DNA of 64,000 nt from Mycoplasma sp. 'Moose RK' (GCF_015708155.1 NZ_JADDYD010000002.1:1-64000), one strand, 5' to 3'. Positions 44,627 to 56,981 are shown, counted from the stretch's first letter. Notes: a model not told the origin generated them from the sequence alone. Translations and numbers: made by a program.

Positions 44627-46930
44627 ATGATTCAAATTCGTAATATTACAAAAAAACTTGGAACAAAAACAATTCTAAATAATGTTAGCGTTGATATTCC
44701 AACCAACAAATTAACCTTTATTTCGGGGCAATCAGGGGTAGGGAAAACGACTTTGTTACACATAATTGCTAAAATCACAATGCCGAACAGTGGACAAATT
44801 TCCTTTTTTGACGAAAATCAAAAGCAGTTAAAAAATCCAAATGTTGACATTGTTTTTCAGGATTTTAACTTAATTGACAATATTTCAGCTGTTGATAATG
44901 TTAAAATTGGTACAAACATTATGGGTCGGAGCTTTAAACAGGAAGAGTTTATTAAAAATGCCAACTTTTTGAATCTTGATCAGAGTATTTTTCGTACAAA
45001 AATGGAAGATTTATCCGGGGGCGAAAAGCAAAGAATTGCCATTTTGCGTTGTCTCAATCGGGGATCAGAGTTTATCCTCTTTGATGAACCAACCGCTGCT
45101 CTTGACAAGGAAAATGAGATCATTATTTTTGAAAAAATTAAACAAATGTCAAAAACACACACAATTGTTGTCATTAGTCACAACATTGAAATGGTGAAAA
45201 AGTACGCTGATCAAATTATTTATTTGCAAAAACATAAGCAACCTGTGGTTGAAATTTTAAATAATCAACAGGAAGAAATTGAGTCTTTTTTACCAGAGCC
45301 AGTCAAAAACCGCAATACTTTGGGTATTTTACAGCTAAAAAATAAACTTAGTATTTCACCAACTTTTGTAATCGCTGATATTAGCAAGAAAATGGCGCAA
45401 ACAATTTTAATTATTATTGCATTTTTGGCAGCAATTTTTTCAATTAGCTTTGCCTTTGAATTAAATAGCGGTACTGATAAAATTGGTCGCCAACAGCGAT
45501 ATACTTTGTCGCTTGATAAAAATAAGATTGAAAAAAAATCAAAAACACCGTTTAGTGAAGACGAAATTCGCCAAATTAACAATTTTAATTCAGTTAATTC
45601 TGTAGTAGCGCAGCAGCCAACCACTGGAATGAGTTTGTTTTTTGAAAACAAAAGAGCAAGCCTTTTGGGAGTAGAACAAATTGAAATTGATCAATTTTTT
45701 AAAAATAGAATTGAAAATGATCTTGTTAATTTTGAAGGTCGTTTTCTTGAAAGTTCATCAGAAATTATCCTTGCAAATTCAGTAATTGAGAAACTAAAAA
45801 TTAAAAATCCAATTGGAAAAACGATCTTTTTGGTTTCAGGGGATACCACTGATATTTTGAAAAATCCCCGCAAAATTCCTTTGACAATTGTGGGCGTTAA
45901 CCACGGAATTACCCAGACAGTGAGCCGCAGTAATTTTAATTTTAATTTGATTAATTTTCCATCTTTTATTAGCAAACAGACAATTTTGGATATGCAGGAC
46001 TTAGTTGCAAAAAATTCACCAAAACCACAGGAAAAACTGCATCTTTTTCCGGAAATTACTTCTTATATTCCTTCGGAAAATAAGCAAAAATCAGCATTAA
46101 TCCCCTTTGCAATTCAACTTGAAAAAACGCAACCGCAACCGCAAAATGGAGCTAATTTGAAGCTGATCACGGGGACAACTGCCAAAAAAGTGGATGAAAT
46201 TTTGATTTCAACAACAGCGGTTGATTCAAGCGCTAAATATAAACTAAAAGTTGGTGATATTGTGCAGGCAAAATCACCTTTGAATCAAAAATTTAATCTT
46301 GTTGTTGTTGGAATTTTTGATTCAAAAACGCCCGAATTATATTATCATTCCAGCGCTTTTGAATATTATAGTCGTATTCATCCAACTTCATTGGCGGCCT
46401 ATTTGGCAAATACTGAAGAGGAAAATGATCTGGATTCTGAGGCAAAAACAGCAAAATTTGACCTTGAAATTACCCCACCTTCAAACTTAATTCGTGTGAT
46501 TACTAGCCAATCCTTGGGTATTATTGACATTATTAACAAAGTTACCTTTGCTGTTTTTATTATTTTCGTAATAATTTTGATTGCTTTTATTCTTGTTTAT
46601 GCCAAAACAGTCAGTGAATCTAAGCAAAAAATGATCGGAATTCTAAAGGCACTTGGGGGTTCAACTTCCTTGACGCTTTTTTACCACACATTAAATATGC
46701 TTGTAATTTCTTTTGTAACCTTAATTTTTAGTTTTGCAATTATCTTTCCGGTAATTAAACCAGTGCACACTTTGGTTGTTGGTTCGGGTTTGCCGCCGGC
46801 ACCAAATGATCTTTTAGCAATGATAATTTTCTTTTCTTGAATTGGTCTTTCAGTTGTTTTCATTTTAATTTACGTTTTGATGTCGTTGATTACTTATAAA
46901 AAATCAACGCAGCAACTTTTACGTAATTAA
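44627..46930 (+). CDS. ABC ATPase-permease fusion (MacB/FtsX-like)
   Basis: Protein of 767 residues. Residues 1-220 are a MacB/LolD-type ATPase: GQSGVGKTT (Walker A), DLSGGEKQR (signature), FILFDEPTAALD (Walker B) and VISHN (H-loop). One helix follows (about 258-280), then an extracellular domain of about 350 residues, then three C-terminal helices with the FtsX/MacB-type LGGSTSLTLFYHTLN segment. Such half-transporters dimerise and move peptides, lipoproteins or toxins by mechanotransmission. The substrate is unknown. Convergent with the nuclease gene downstream. Confidence 0.88.
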
Positions 46931-46947
46931 TTCATAAACAACGGTTG

Positions 46948-47640
46948 TTAGTGGACAAATTTTCGTCCAAAACCAAAGGAATAAATGCGATTTATATCGA
47001 TTTCCCAGATATTTAACTTGTTTTTTTTAGCTTCATCTTGTGCTTTTTTGAGTGCTAAAAGTAATTTTTCGTATTTGGGATAATAATATTTTCCTTTCGG
47101 GTTTTCACTTTGACCATAACGAGCAATTGCGAAGCCCCCAAACACAAGATTGAGATTAATAGTTTCATCTTTTTCATTTTTAATAATTGCGACAATTCTT
47201 TGGTATCGGTCGCGATCAACAATTTCAACTTGAACTCAGCGGGATAAAATTGCTTCTTCGAGGGCTTTTTTAGCACGTGTTGCGTAAAATTTCATTTTTC
47301 AGGTATCAACTTTTGCCCCTGGATTGTTTAGTTTAATTTCCGGAGTGTCAATCCCAAAAAGGCGGTAGTGAAAGCCGTTTTTGTCAGTAAAAGTGTCGCC
47401 GTCGTAAACGTTTTTGACAAAAGTTGCAAAAATTTTACCTTTGCTAATTTGCGACTTTTTTTCCAGAATTGGCAAGCGCAAAATTAGATTTTCGCCCTCT
47501 TTGCTATCAGTTTCTTTATTTTGTAGTTTTCTGCTGCCAGCACTTACAATTTGTTTTTGTTGGTTAGGTTGGTTTCAAATACAACTTGAAACTGTAAGAA
47601 AAGGTAAAAAAGTGAGGGCTAGTAATAGTTTTTTAAGGAT
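46948..47640 (-). CDS. Thermonuclease-family lipoprotein
   Basis: About 230 residues. A hydrophobic signal ends in lipobox TVSSC (Cys20), then a staphylococcal nuclease fold: VYDGDTF, RLFGIDTPE (R, D and E of the active site), DRYQRIVA and GFAIARYG. A membrane-anchored nuclease fits nucleotide scavenging, as mycoplasmas cannot make bases de novo. Start problem: no ATG, GTG or TTG exists in this frame before the signal peptide. GGAGG inside the end of smpB stands 7 bases before ATC 47640, so an ATC start is proposed. It overlaps smpB by 22 bases. Confidence 0.82.
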
Positions 47641-48056
47641 TTTGCAACCTCCCTTTTGGCTTCTCGTTCTTTGATGGCATTGCGCTTGTCAATTTTTGTT
47701 TTTCCTCTGGCAAGGGCAATTTCAACCTTGATTAGCCGTCGTTTTTGACAAATGGATAAGGGCACAATTGCTAGTTTTTTTGTGTTTTTTTCCTTTAGAA
47801 TTTTGCGCAATTCGTGCTTGCGCAGTAGTAATTTTTTACTCCTTTCAGTGTCTCCACGCGAACCTTTATAGGCGCCAACTTTTGCGTTGGCTAAAAAAAG
47901 TTCGGATTGTTTGAAATAACAAAAAGCACCAACAAGAGAAATATTTTTTTCAAGGATCGATTTGACTTCCCAACCAAAAAGGGAAATTCCAGCTGTAAAT
48001 TTGTCAATAATTTCATAATCGTATCTGGCACGCCTGTTTTCGACCAAAATTTTCAT
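47619..48056 (-). CDS. smpB: SsrA-binding protein SmpB
   Basis: Protein of 145 residues, normal length. SmpB carries tmRNA to stalled ribosomes. Characteristic N-terminus MKILVENRRARYDYEI, then FTAGISLFGWEVKS and the basic C-terminal tail (KTKIDKRNAIKEREAKREV). It is the first gene of the minus-strand pair with the nuclease. No tmRNA gene is recognised in this window. Confidence 0.95.
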   Translation of the reverse strand: MKILVENRRARYDYEIIDKFTAGISLFGWEVKSILEKNISLVGAFCYFKQSELFLANAKVGAYKGSRGDTERSKKLLLRKHELRKILKEKNTKKLAIVPLSICQKRRLIKVEIALARGKTKIDKRNAIKEREAKREVAKSLKNYY

Positions 48057-48145
48057 TTTCTTCCTTAAATAAATAATATAATTATAATTTATTTTGGATT
48101 CAAATTACATTTGATCTTACTTTATTTTAAAAAAAAGGGCCAAAA

Positions 48146-50782
48146 ATGATAGAAAAAAGAAAAAATCAGGAAAAAACTGCCAAAAGTTCACAAATCACCT
48201 TGTTTTTACAGGAAATTGATCACCAAAAAGGGGCAACTGAAGAACAACTTGTGTTTTCAAAAGCCAATTTTGGCGAAAATATTTTGCCAAAACCTCCGGA
48301 AAAATCCTTGTTCTTGCGAATTTTAAGCCAATTAAAAGAACCATTGACACTTGTGTTGATTTTTGTTATCATCATTTCAATTGTGACAACCGCAGTTTTT
48401 GAGCAGGATTTGGCACTTTGGCGGAAAATAATCCACTATCTTGAACCACTTGTGATTGCGATTATTATCGGGATCAACATTTTCTTTTCGCTGATTCAAG
48501 AAGCAAAATCAAAAAAAGCAATTGAAGCAATTTCGGCGCTGAATTCGCCAGTTGCTACAATAATTCGCAAAGGCCAAAAAATTAGCAGCCCTTCAAATTC
48601 GATTTTGGTGGGCGATATCATTGAAGTTAGTGCAGGTGACTTGATTAGTGCTGATGGCTATGTTCTGGAAATGAAAAATTTTGCAGTTCAGGAAGCAATT
48701 TTAACAGGTGAGTCAACTTCAGTTCATAAGCAAAAAATGGTTGATTGAACAGATATAAATTCCCAAGTTTTTAGTGGCACAAGTGTTTTAAGTGGGCAAG
48801 CCAAAATTTTAATTTCTGCTGTGGGTGCGCAAACAAGAATGGGGCAAATTGCAACTTTGGTCACAAAAACAACCGAAATTGAGTCACCTTTGCAACAAAA
48901 AATTGCCAAATTTTCAAAATTCATTACAATTATTGCTGCCCTTTTGGCAATTTTCTTCTTTTTTGTTTACATTTTTCTTGTTTTTGCTGGTGATTTTTCA
49001 CATTTTAAAGAAGCAATTGTGGTTTCACTTTCGCTTGCAGTTGGTTTTATTCCTGAAGGACTTGTACCACTTGTGAGCATCAATTTGATAATTGGAATCA
49101 AAAGAATGGCAAAAAATAATGCAATTGTCAAAGATCTAAAGACAATTGAAACTTTGGGTGCAGTTTCAATTGTTTGTTCAGATAAAACAGGAACAATAAC
49201 GGAGAACAAGATGGAAATTATCGAGGTTTTCTATCACCAAATTCCTGAAAATACTTTTTGAACGCAAGCAATTTTAAACACCAGTGCCTATCGTTTTTTT
49301 GAGGAAAACAAGGAAAAATATTTTGGCGATCCTGAAGAAATTTTGCTTTTAAAGAGTGCTAAGGAATGAAAGATTTTTAAGGAAGATTTACAAAAAGAAT
49401 ATGAATTTTTTGATCAAATCCCCTTCAGTTCCCAAGCAAAATTTTCAGCAGTTTTTTATAGCAAAGGGCAAAAAAAACACCTATTTATTAAGGGCGCGCC
49501 AGAAATTTTGCTTGCGAAAGCAACAAACATAAGTCAGAATTTAATTACAAAATTAACCAAAATGCAGGAAGCGGGACTAAGAATTTTTGCATTTGGCCAC
49601 CAAGAAATTGAAAATGCTGATTTTGAAGTTGAAAATCTTGAAAAATATCTTGATAAGATTGAAATTTCTGGTCTAATTGCTTTTCAGGATCCACCACGAA
49701 AAGAGATTAAAGAAATAATTACCAAGTTAAAACAGGCACAAATTTCGACAGTGATGATCACTGGCGACAATTTTGCAACCGCCAAATCAGTTGCAACAAA
49801 TGTGGGGATTTTGGACGAAAATTCATTGTCTGTAGATCGCCAAAATTGACAAAAAGACGATTTTTGGCGCGAAAATGTTGAAAAATTTCACCTTTATTCG
49901 CGTTCACAACCTGAAGATAAATTAGAGATTGTCAATGCTTTACAGCAAAAAAAACAGGTGGTGGCAATGTTGGGCGACGGTGTAAACGATGCGCCTTCGC
50001 TAAAAAAGGCAAATGTTGGTTTTGCCATGGGAATCACGGGTTCGCAGGTTTCAAAACAGGTAGCAAATGTTGTGCTTGCTGATGATAATTTCAGTAGTCT
50101 CTTTTTGGCAATCCAAACTGGACGAAATATTGTTGCAAATATTCGCCAACTAGTTGCTTTTCTTTTGATTGCTAACTTTTCGATGCTACTTTCTGTCCTG
50201 TTTGCAACGCTTTTCTTTCAAATCCAGATTTTTTCAGCTTTACAAATTCTTTGGATCAACGTTGTTTCCGAAACTTTTGGTGGCGTAGCGCTTGGACTAA
50301 CTAGCCTTGCAAAAAATGTAATGAATCAGCACTTTTTGCAGGAAAATCAGCGACTTTTCAGTCAAAAACTAATTTACAAAATTGCTTTTTGGTCATTTTT
50401 AATCACAGCGCTTAGTCTTATTAGCTTCTGAATTTCTGGTTCATCCACAATCACTTTTCTAGTCATTAGCCTTTGTCTTGCAAGTACAAGTTACCTTTTG
50501 GCAACTAATCAGCCGATTTTTTCTTATCACTTTTCTGAATTAAAATTTCTACATTTAGGAATGTTAGCTAGCATTTTTTCAGTTCTATTCGTTGCTTTTG
50601 TTCCCGGAGTTAGCGAGGTTTTTTCACCAGATCAGGCAGGAAAAAGTCTTAATTATAATAATAACAGACTCCATTTTCTCTTGTTGCTAATGATTTTGGC
50701 ACCATTCTTCATTGACCAAATCAGCAAACTACTTCTTCCCTTTCTTAGTAAATTTACTAAGAAAGGGAAGATTTTAGCCTAA
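48146..50782 (+). CDS. P2-type cation ATPase (Ca2+-like)
   Basis: Protein of 878 residues, continuous under code 4. Motifs: AILTGEST (actuator TGE), IPEGLVPL in M4, SDKTGTITENK phosphorylation site (about 345), KGAPE in the nucleotide domain, ITGDN and GDGVNDAPS (about 610). The PEGL motif in M4 and about ten helices indicate a P2A-type ATPase; the ion is not certain (Ca2+ or Mg2+). It starts ATG 48146 after AAAGGGCC. The 3' end carries a 36-bp palindrome and overlaps no other gene. Confidence 0.93.
50735..50770. repeat. 36-bp perfect palindrome inside the ATPase 3' end
   Basis: CTTCCCTTTCTTAGTAAA (50735-50752) is followed without a loop by its exact reverse complement (50753-50770). It encodes part of the last residues of the ATPase. 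Confidence 0.95.
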
Positions 50783-50800
50783 AAACTTAGTTTTTAGGCT
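50776..50800. terminator. Bidirectional hairpin between ATPase and tmcAL
   Basis: AGCCTAAAAA (50776-50785) with TTTTTAGGCT (50791-50800). It includes both converging stop codons and is followed by TGTTTTTG. Confidence 0.75.
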
Positions 50801-51750
50801 TGTTTTTGCGCTTGTCAACATACCAATTTAATCTTTGTTTCATCAAAGGTGCTTGGATTTTCAACTTTTAAAAGTGTATACAAAATTGCTCGCCTAATGC
50901 GTGAAGTTGTATAACGTTTGGAGTTAGTAGCGCTAATAAAACTTGCAAGACTAGGAGCGTTAATATGTTTTTTAAACAGATTTTCCATTCCTTCACTAAT
51001 TAGCCAAATTTTCGCTAGTTCCTTGGCAGGGGTTTCCTGAACAATTTTCTGAAATTCAGGATAAAAATCTTCAAGGCGACAAACAGGTTGAACAAATTTC
51101 ATTGGCGAAAACTTTTGAATTGATTTGTTTTGATAAACAAGTTGGCGCAAAAAACTTGCTGAGGCATAATTTTTTGTTGGAATAAGGGAATTAAACCCGA
51201 TTGTTCTTTGTAACGAATAAGCGCGAATTGGATAATCGTGAAAAACAATTTGCTTGACATATTCAAAACCGAGAATGTCATTTGGTAAAACAACTTTTTG
51301 GCCACTGATTTTTTCAAGGGCAATTGCGCTAGCTGTTGGAAAACTAAGTCCTGATTTCAGTGCTTTTTTTAATTCAGAATTGTAAAGTGCTAAATTGTTT
51401 TTTCACAAATTAGCAAGAAAATACATGTTTTCAATATCATTTGATTCAGATCCAAAAATTAATTTGTCGATTTTGTGCTCAAAAACTAACTTAACAGCGC
51501 CTGCTGCAAAAATATGAGCAGCTTGAGTTGAAAATTCAAAAGGAAGACGAATAACAAAATTAGCACCGTATTTTAGAGCTAATTTTGCTTTTGTTTCAAA
51601 GTCTGCAAGACTAAAATCACCACGCTGAGTAAAGTTGCCGCTTAAAATTATATAAATTTTTTCACCGGGAAAATGTTTTTTAACATAATTTAGTTGGAAA
51701 ATATGACCATTGTGAAAAGGGTTGTATTCGGCAATGATCGCGATTGACAT
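50794..51750 (-). CDS. tmcAL: tRNA(Met) cytidine acetate ligase-like protein
   Basis: Protein of 318 residues. A HIGH-type nucleotidyltransferase with [14 protein letters not shown] at the N-terminus, [12 protein letters not shown], and FGSESND, as in the YlbM/TmcAL family, which makes N4-acetylcytidine at the wobble base of elongator tRNA-Met. The family is usually about 400 residues; the C-terminus is shorter here. The last codons overlap the terminator. An 82-codon ORF ends in a TAATG overlap with this start. Confidence 0.85.
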
Positions 51751-51998
51751 TATCTAAAAAATTGGGGCCCTTTTATAAAAATAGGATCTAAGATCTCATT
51801 CCTGACCTCATATTGCCATTCTTGCAAAAACAAATAAATGGCAAAAAGAAATAAGGATAAGCTGTTAATTTGTCTTATACCTAAAGTTTCTTTAATTTTT
51901 TTAATAATAAAGTTTGTATATGTGCTTTGTAAAAAAATACAATCACGATAGGAGTACAAAAATAAAGGAGGTTTAAAACTCAAAACCATTAAAACCAT
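51750..51998 (-). CDS. Hypothetical 82-residue hydrophobic ORF
   Basis: Open frame starting ATG 51998, with the stop TAA sharing bases with the tmcAL ATG (TAATG). One hydrophobic segment (about residues 47-62, [12 protein letters not shown]) lies in an otherwise mixed sequence. No family recognised. The tight overlap favours translational coupling and a real gene, but the base composition and lack of a ribosome binding site are against it. Confidence 0.3.
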   Translation of the reverse strand: MVLMVLSFKPPLFLYSYRDCIFLQSTYTNFIIKKIKETLGIRQINSLSLFLFAIYLFLQEWQYEVRNEILDPIFIKGPQFFR

Positions 51999-52171
51999 TA
52001 TAGAAAATTTTAGTTGCCTAAATTTTCTAGTTTTAGGATATTTGATTCTGAGTTTTTTATTATGTATATCAATTTTTTTTAAAAACTTTAAGGAGACAAT
52101 TTTTTGTAAGTTTGTAAAATAAAATTAAATTTAGAATTTGAATTAAACAAAAACCATTTTTAAGATTTTTG

Positions 52172-52255
52172 TGGTGCTCTTGACAAGACTCGAACTTGCA
52201 CCCGTTTCCGGATTAGAACCTCAATCTAACGTGTATACCATTTCACCACAAGAGC
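52172..52255 (-). tRNA. tRNA-Leu (GAG)
   Basis: Acceptor stem GCTCTTG/CAAGAGC, anticodon loop TTGAGGT (anticodon GAG), T-arm with TTCGAGT, a long variable arm typical of class II tRNA, and an encoded CCA at the 3' end (52174-52172). Confidence 0.93.
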
Positions 52256-52294
52256 ATTATTATGTATATTAAATATGAAGTTTTGAAAGAACAC

Positions 52295-52388
52295 TGGCGG
52301 ATCAGACAGGATTTGAACCTGCGCGGGTTCTTTTGAAACCCCTAATACGTTTCCAACATATCCTCTTCAGCCACTTGAGTACTGATCC
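52295..52388 (-). tRNA. tRNA-Ser (GGA)
   Basis: Acceptor GGATCAG/CTGATCC, anticodon loop TTGGAAA (anticodon GGA), a long variable arm, T-loop TTCAAAT and an encoded GCCA end. It lies 39 bases upstream of tRNA-Leu on the same strand; probably one transcript. Confidence 0.93.
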
Positions 52389-52600
52389 AGAAATTATGTT
52401 ATAATTATACAACAAAGTTGGAAAAAAGCAAAACTAAAAAATAAATTTTTAATTTTGACAAGGTCATCAATTGAAAACAAAAAATTTTCAATTCGATAAA
52501 AATTATAATACAAAAATTTATTTTTTCAAAGAAATTTTTTTCAAAGAAATTTTTTAGCACTGAAATCAAAGGTCCCGAGTGGAGGAAACACACTTTTTCC

Positions 52601-52616
52601 AAAAAAAAAAAAAAAA
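52601..52616. repeat. 16-A tract upstream of the P97-like gene
   Basis: 16 consecutive A, 76 bases upstream of the TATAAT of the adhesin promoter. Between the tRNAs and this gene (52389-52740) no gene is supported. Confidence 0.9.
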
Positions 52617-52692
52617 TCCTTTCCCAAAAACCCAGTTCAGCACTAAAAACCAACCAAGTAACAAAAATTTTGCTATTTTTTCCAATTTATTG

Positions 52693-52698
52693 TATAAT
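52693..52698 (+). promoter_or_regulatory. Promoter -10 of the P97-like gene
   Basis: TATAAT 42 bases before ATG 52741. The only Shine-Dalgarno-like GAAAGGG (about 52716) is about 18 bases from the start, an unusually long distance. Confidence 0.55.
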
Positions 52699-52740
52699 AA
52701 TGTAATTATAAACCTCGAAAGGGATAATTCCACAACAAAT

Positions 52741-55700
52741 ATGAACAAACAAATTCGAAATAAAGTACTAATTCTCCTTGCCGGTCTGACCTTCATTGGA
52801 GTCACTGCTGGGGCGGGAATTGGTGTCCAAAAGGCGGCGCTTAGATCGTCTTATCTAAAGCAATTTGACAATGATAAATCCGAAAGCGCCCTAAATCCCG
52901 TTGCAAGTGAAACTGATTTGGCAAACGCAATTAGTAGTTTTAGTCTAAAAAAAGAATGAAGTACAATTTCAGCAACTCAAGCTTTTGATTTGCACAAAAA
53001 CCCTTTGTATGCCTTTAAACTATCAGATGCAGTTGATTTTAGTAAGTTAGATAGCAAATTTGCTAATCTTTTCTTTAACGTTCAAGTTAATGAAAAAACC
53101 GCTGTTTCCGGTACTTCCATTAACAATTTAGTGGTTTTTGTTTTTGATAAAAAAAACAAAGAGCAAGTTGCAAATCGCGCCTTTAATCTTAATCTTTCTG
53201 GCTTTGCAGCTAGCGACAATCAGGCATTAAAAGATAATTTTGTTGACAAAAATTCCACTTTCGAAATAAATTACGACACCAATTTTCTCAAAAGAAATTT
53301 CCCAACCGGAGCAATTTTACCTTCCGCTTTTGCGATTAAGTTCCAAGATCAACTTATTAATAATTTAAGAGGGTTAGCCCCTGAGTCTTTTGTTGCACCC
53401 CAAGCAGTTGCTGAAAGAGTAAATGTTAGTGCTTTTAAAGACGCTGGGACAATCACCCAAGCAGGTGAAAATGGTCAAGCAAGCGGGGGATCTGGAGGTG
53501 GAACATCAACTGGTGGTTCAGGTGGTTCAGGTTCTTCAGTAGCGCCAGCAACACCAGCACCAGCGCCAGCAGATCCTGCACCAGCAGCGCCAGCACCAGA
53601 AGCGACACCAAAAGAGCCTGAGGTGGTTTTGCCAACAATTGAATCTTCAAAACTCAAAGAAGCTTTTACAAAAACACTTAAAGAATTTGGAAGTTTAAAA
53701 TTAGTTTCTACTTCCGGTCTACAAAGTTTAATTTCTGATAATTATTCACTTTTGCCAGTAGCTTCAAAAAAATCTTTTGTCAAAATTGGTTATGATGATC
53801 AAAATGGAACAGCAACAATTAGCCTAAAACTAGTTGATAAAAATCAAAAAGAAAAGAATCTTGATTTAAACGTTAGCGGATTTACTTCACTAATTGAACT
53901 AAAAAATAAAATTACTGAAAAAGTTTTAAAAAATCAACTTTCTTACTTTAGTTTGTTGCCAAAAGTTGTTACTTATTTACAAAAAAACCCTAACTTTAAG
54001 ATTGCAACAATTGCAAACGTTGATTTTGATCAGAAAATTTGAAAATTGTATCAGGATTACAGAGCAGCGTATACTGATGTAGCTAATTCTGACCCTAACA
54101 CTAAAGAACAAAACTTGAAAAAAATGCTTAGTTTTGCTAATTTCAAGAAAGAAATTTTAAACCGTTTATCAAAAGAACCAGTTAAAATTGTTGAACCAAA
54201 ACCTGAAGTAGATAAAGATGATCCTACTTTAAAAATTCCGGCTGAAACATTGCTTTCTGACAACACTCCAGCTACAATTACATTTTTTTCTGAACTCTTT
54301 CCCAAAAAAGCTTTACCATCTGGCGTTCCTTTAGCTGCGCCTGGCAAAGAATTATTCTACAAAACAAGTATAGAGTTTGAGAAAAAAATTGAAGAATTAA
54401 TTAAACCCTACAGAGAAATTTATAGTGCGAGTGATTCAAGTTCTCATCCAAAAGATGGATCGGGAAATATTTTATCACCATCAAACTTTAAATTTTGGTT
54501 TAAAATTGCCAACACTAATAAATTTAATTTAGATGGCTATGATTTTAATTTTTCAGTTGCTAAATATTCAGAATCAGCACAAAAAAGCCCTGCGGACTTG
54601 CCAGTTAATATTGAAATTTACCCAAAAACTGATTTAAGATTACAAATTAATCCAAAAAATATTCAGTATTTGGATATTGATACTAAGCACCAAAAAGTTT
54701 ATGATTTTGGTGCTGGAAATCTTGAAAAAAAAGAACATCCACTTGTTAAAGATCCATCATTGGCATGGTTTACACCAATTGAATCACCAACAGTTTTCTC
54801 AACAGTTGAATATTCTGGTTGATCTTTCCCTATTACTATCAATGCTTTAGGTCCTAAAGCGCAACAAGAACTAACAAAATTACTAGGGAATGATCATGAA
54901 ACTGCACTTACAAATCAAGGTGAAAAACCTTGGTTTGTAAGTGATATTGAACAAATCTTTAAAAAAGCAAATCTAGAAAATTATCTTCAATTGTCAGGAT
55001 CAGCGAAAACTGATGCCCAAAATTACCTTAAATCAGCTTTAAATGGTATCGCCGAGCAAGTTGTTTTACCGCCTGAACCAAAAAAAGAAATAAAGAAGGA
55101 AGACAAAGAGAAAAAAACTGAAGAAGAAAAAAAGAGCTCAACTCCTCCTTCAACCAGTGGAGCTGGATCAGCAGGGACAAGCAGATCAACAACAACTTCA
55201 ACTGCTAGCACGCAACCAGTTTCAGCGCAACTTTTCCAAGAATCTCCAGCAGCTCCCGCTCCAGCGAAGCCAGCTGACCAACCGAAGATGTTGCCATTTG
55301 GTGACTATTTAATTAAATATCTTGATAAATTTGCAACTTATAAAGTTGAATCAGGACAAAAATTAGCAATTAAAGGTGAATATGATCCTGAAAATTTAAG
55401 TTATAATTTTGTTTTCCAAGTTTTGGATAGTAAAAATGAACCAATTGCTTCAATTCCGTTTAAATTACGTGGAGTTGGTGTTGATAATTATGCCTTTAAA
55501 AAATCATTAGCTTTTTCACCTGATGTTTTTGTGGACGGGCGCAGTGGAATTAAATATAATAAAAATCAAGCACAAGGATTAAGATCATTAAATGATTCAG
55601 GATTTTCTTATGTTGTTAATAATGAAAGTCAAAAAACCACCACCACTAATAATAAAGCAAATGTTTTAAATCAAAACGGAATTGCTGTACATTCACCTTT

Positions 55701-56940
55701 GACCTTTGATTATCAAAAAGCAGGTTCTGATTTGACAACACCATTAGGGCCAATTAATGATAAAAAAAGAACTTCTTTGACAACCTTAAGAAAAGGTGTT
55801 CTATACTTTGTTTTCACGCCAGAAGCAGTGCTTCGAGGTGAACAACTTTCATTTGCTCCTTATAAGTTGTTATCATCACCTGGCCGGAATGTAGCGAATT
55901 CAAACTTTGGATCATCAAGTTTGATGTTGATAAAACAGTATCCAACAGAGATCAAACAAAATCAAGGTATTTATAATTCAATAACCGAAACCGAAACCGT
56001 TACTAATAATAATTTGTTATTAGTTTGAAATGGGAAAGGTGTTGCTTCTTTGCAAGCAGGTCCAGATGATGTAATTGATAAATCAGGTGGGAGTGGTAAT
56101 TTTATTGGAGGAATCAACAAAGGCTTTGTTGCTATCCATGATTCAAATGATAAAAATGATCAGTATAATCCAGAAATTACAAATCGACCTTGAAGTTTTG
56201 TTGCAAGAAAATCCCTTTTTGATTATAGTGTTGAAAAACCAGCAACTACTGATCAAAATACTAAAGATTTTTTCAAACTTAACAAGCAATTTGTTGAAAG
56301 ATTTTTTAATAATATTTCTGATGCTGATAAATCCAAATTGAATCTCAACCTTCATAGTTTAGGGTCAAGCAAAAGCGATAAAAATAAATTAACTTTCCCT
56401 AATGGTTCTGAAAAATTCTTGCAAACCTGGCTATCTGATAATGAAAATATTAAACAATTTATAAAAAAATACCCAGATCAACTTGAATTTATTCAACAGC
56501 CACAAAAAAATAATGAATCTTTGGAAAATTATCTAGGGAAAACTTGGCTTTTAGAAGTTGTAATTACTGAGGACACGGTTAAATTTACAATTATTCCTGA
56601 CTCAGCTGCAGCACAAAAACCAATTTGAACTTCAACATTCAAATCAGTTTTCAATGATCACAAATTAAATATTAATCCTTCAACACCAGTTGGTGCTCTA
56701 TTTGGCCGTGGTTTTGATTATGGTCAAATTGGTGATAAATTAATTGATTTTGATAGCGATGGCAGTTATGAAACTGCAGAAAAAACAGGACAGCAATCAG
56801 GATTAACGACACGACCAGAAAATGGAATTACTTTTAAAGCTCTTGCTGTTTTCAAAGATGAAAACTTAGCGCGTGATGAAAAATCTCGAGTTGAATTACG
56901 AAAAGTATTTATGAAACAATACTTTAAATGGAATAAGTAA
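52741..56940 (+). CDS. P97-like adhesin paralog
   Basis: Protein of 1399 residues, intact under code 4. Short basic N-terminus, one membrane/signal helix (about 8-28), then P97/P102-family features. A Pro/Ala-rich linker (PAPAPADPAPAAPAPEA, about residues 265-285) and a Lys/Glu-rich plus Ser/Thr/Pro-rich stretch (about 780-850) separate globular parts. The C-terminal portion carries LLLVWNGKGV and WSFVARKS, typical of the lectin/laminin-G-like region of this adhesin family. QLFQES near 840 resembles the F-x-E type processing site of these proteins. Classic P97 R1 repeats are not present. It binds host surfaces by family inference. Paired with the P102-like gene. Confidence 0.85.
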
Positions 56941-56944
56941 AGCC

Positions 56945-56981
56945 TTTTTTCCTATTTTTATTGCTTAAAAATAGGAAAAAA
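56945..56981 (+). terminator. Hairpin between the two adhesin genes
   Basis: A 16-bp perfect stem (56945-56960 with 56966-56981) right after the P97-like stop. The terminal run is A, so termination may be weak. It is followed by TATAAT 56997-57002. Confidence 0.55.

Noticed and set aside
52557-52600. CIRCE-like TTAGCACT before the P97-like gene
   Set aside because: Only the left half is similar; no GAGTGCTAA half at the right distance.
52405-52653. Minus-strand hydrophobic ORF before the P97-like gene
   Set aside because: Driven by AT-rich and poly-A sequence, Phe-rich without domain structure, and lies in the promoter region.
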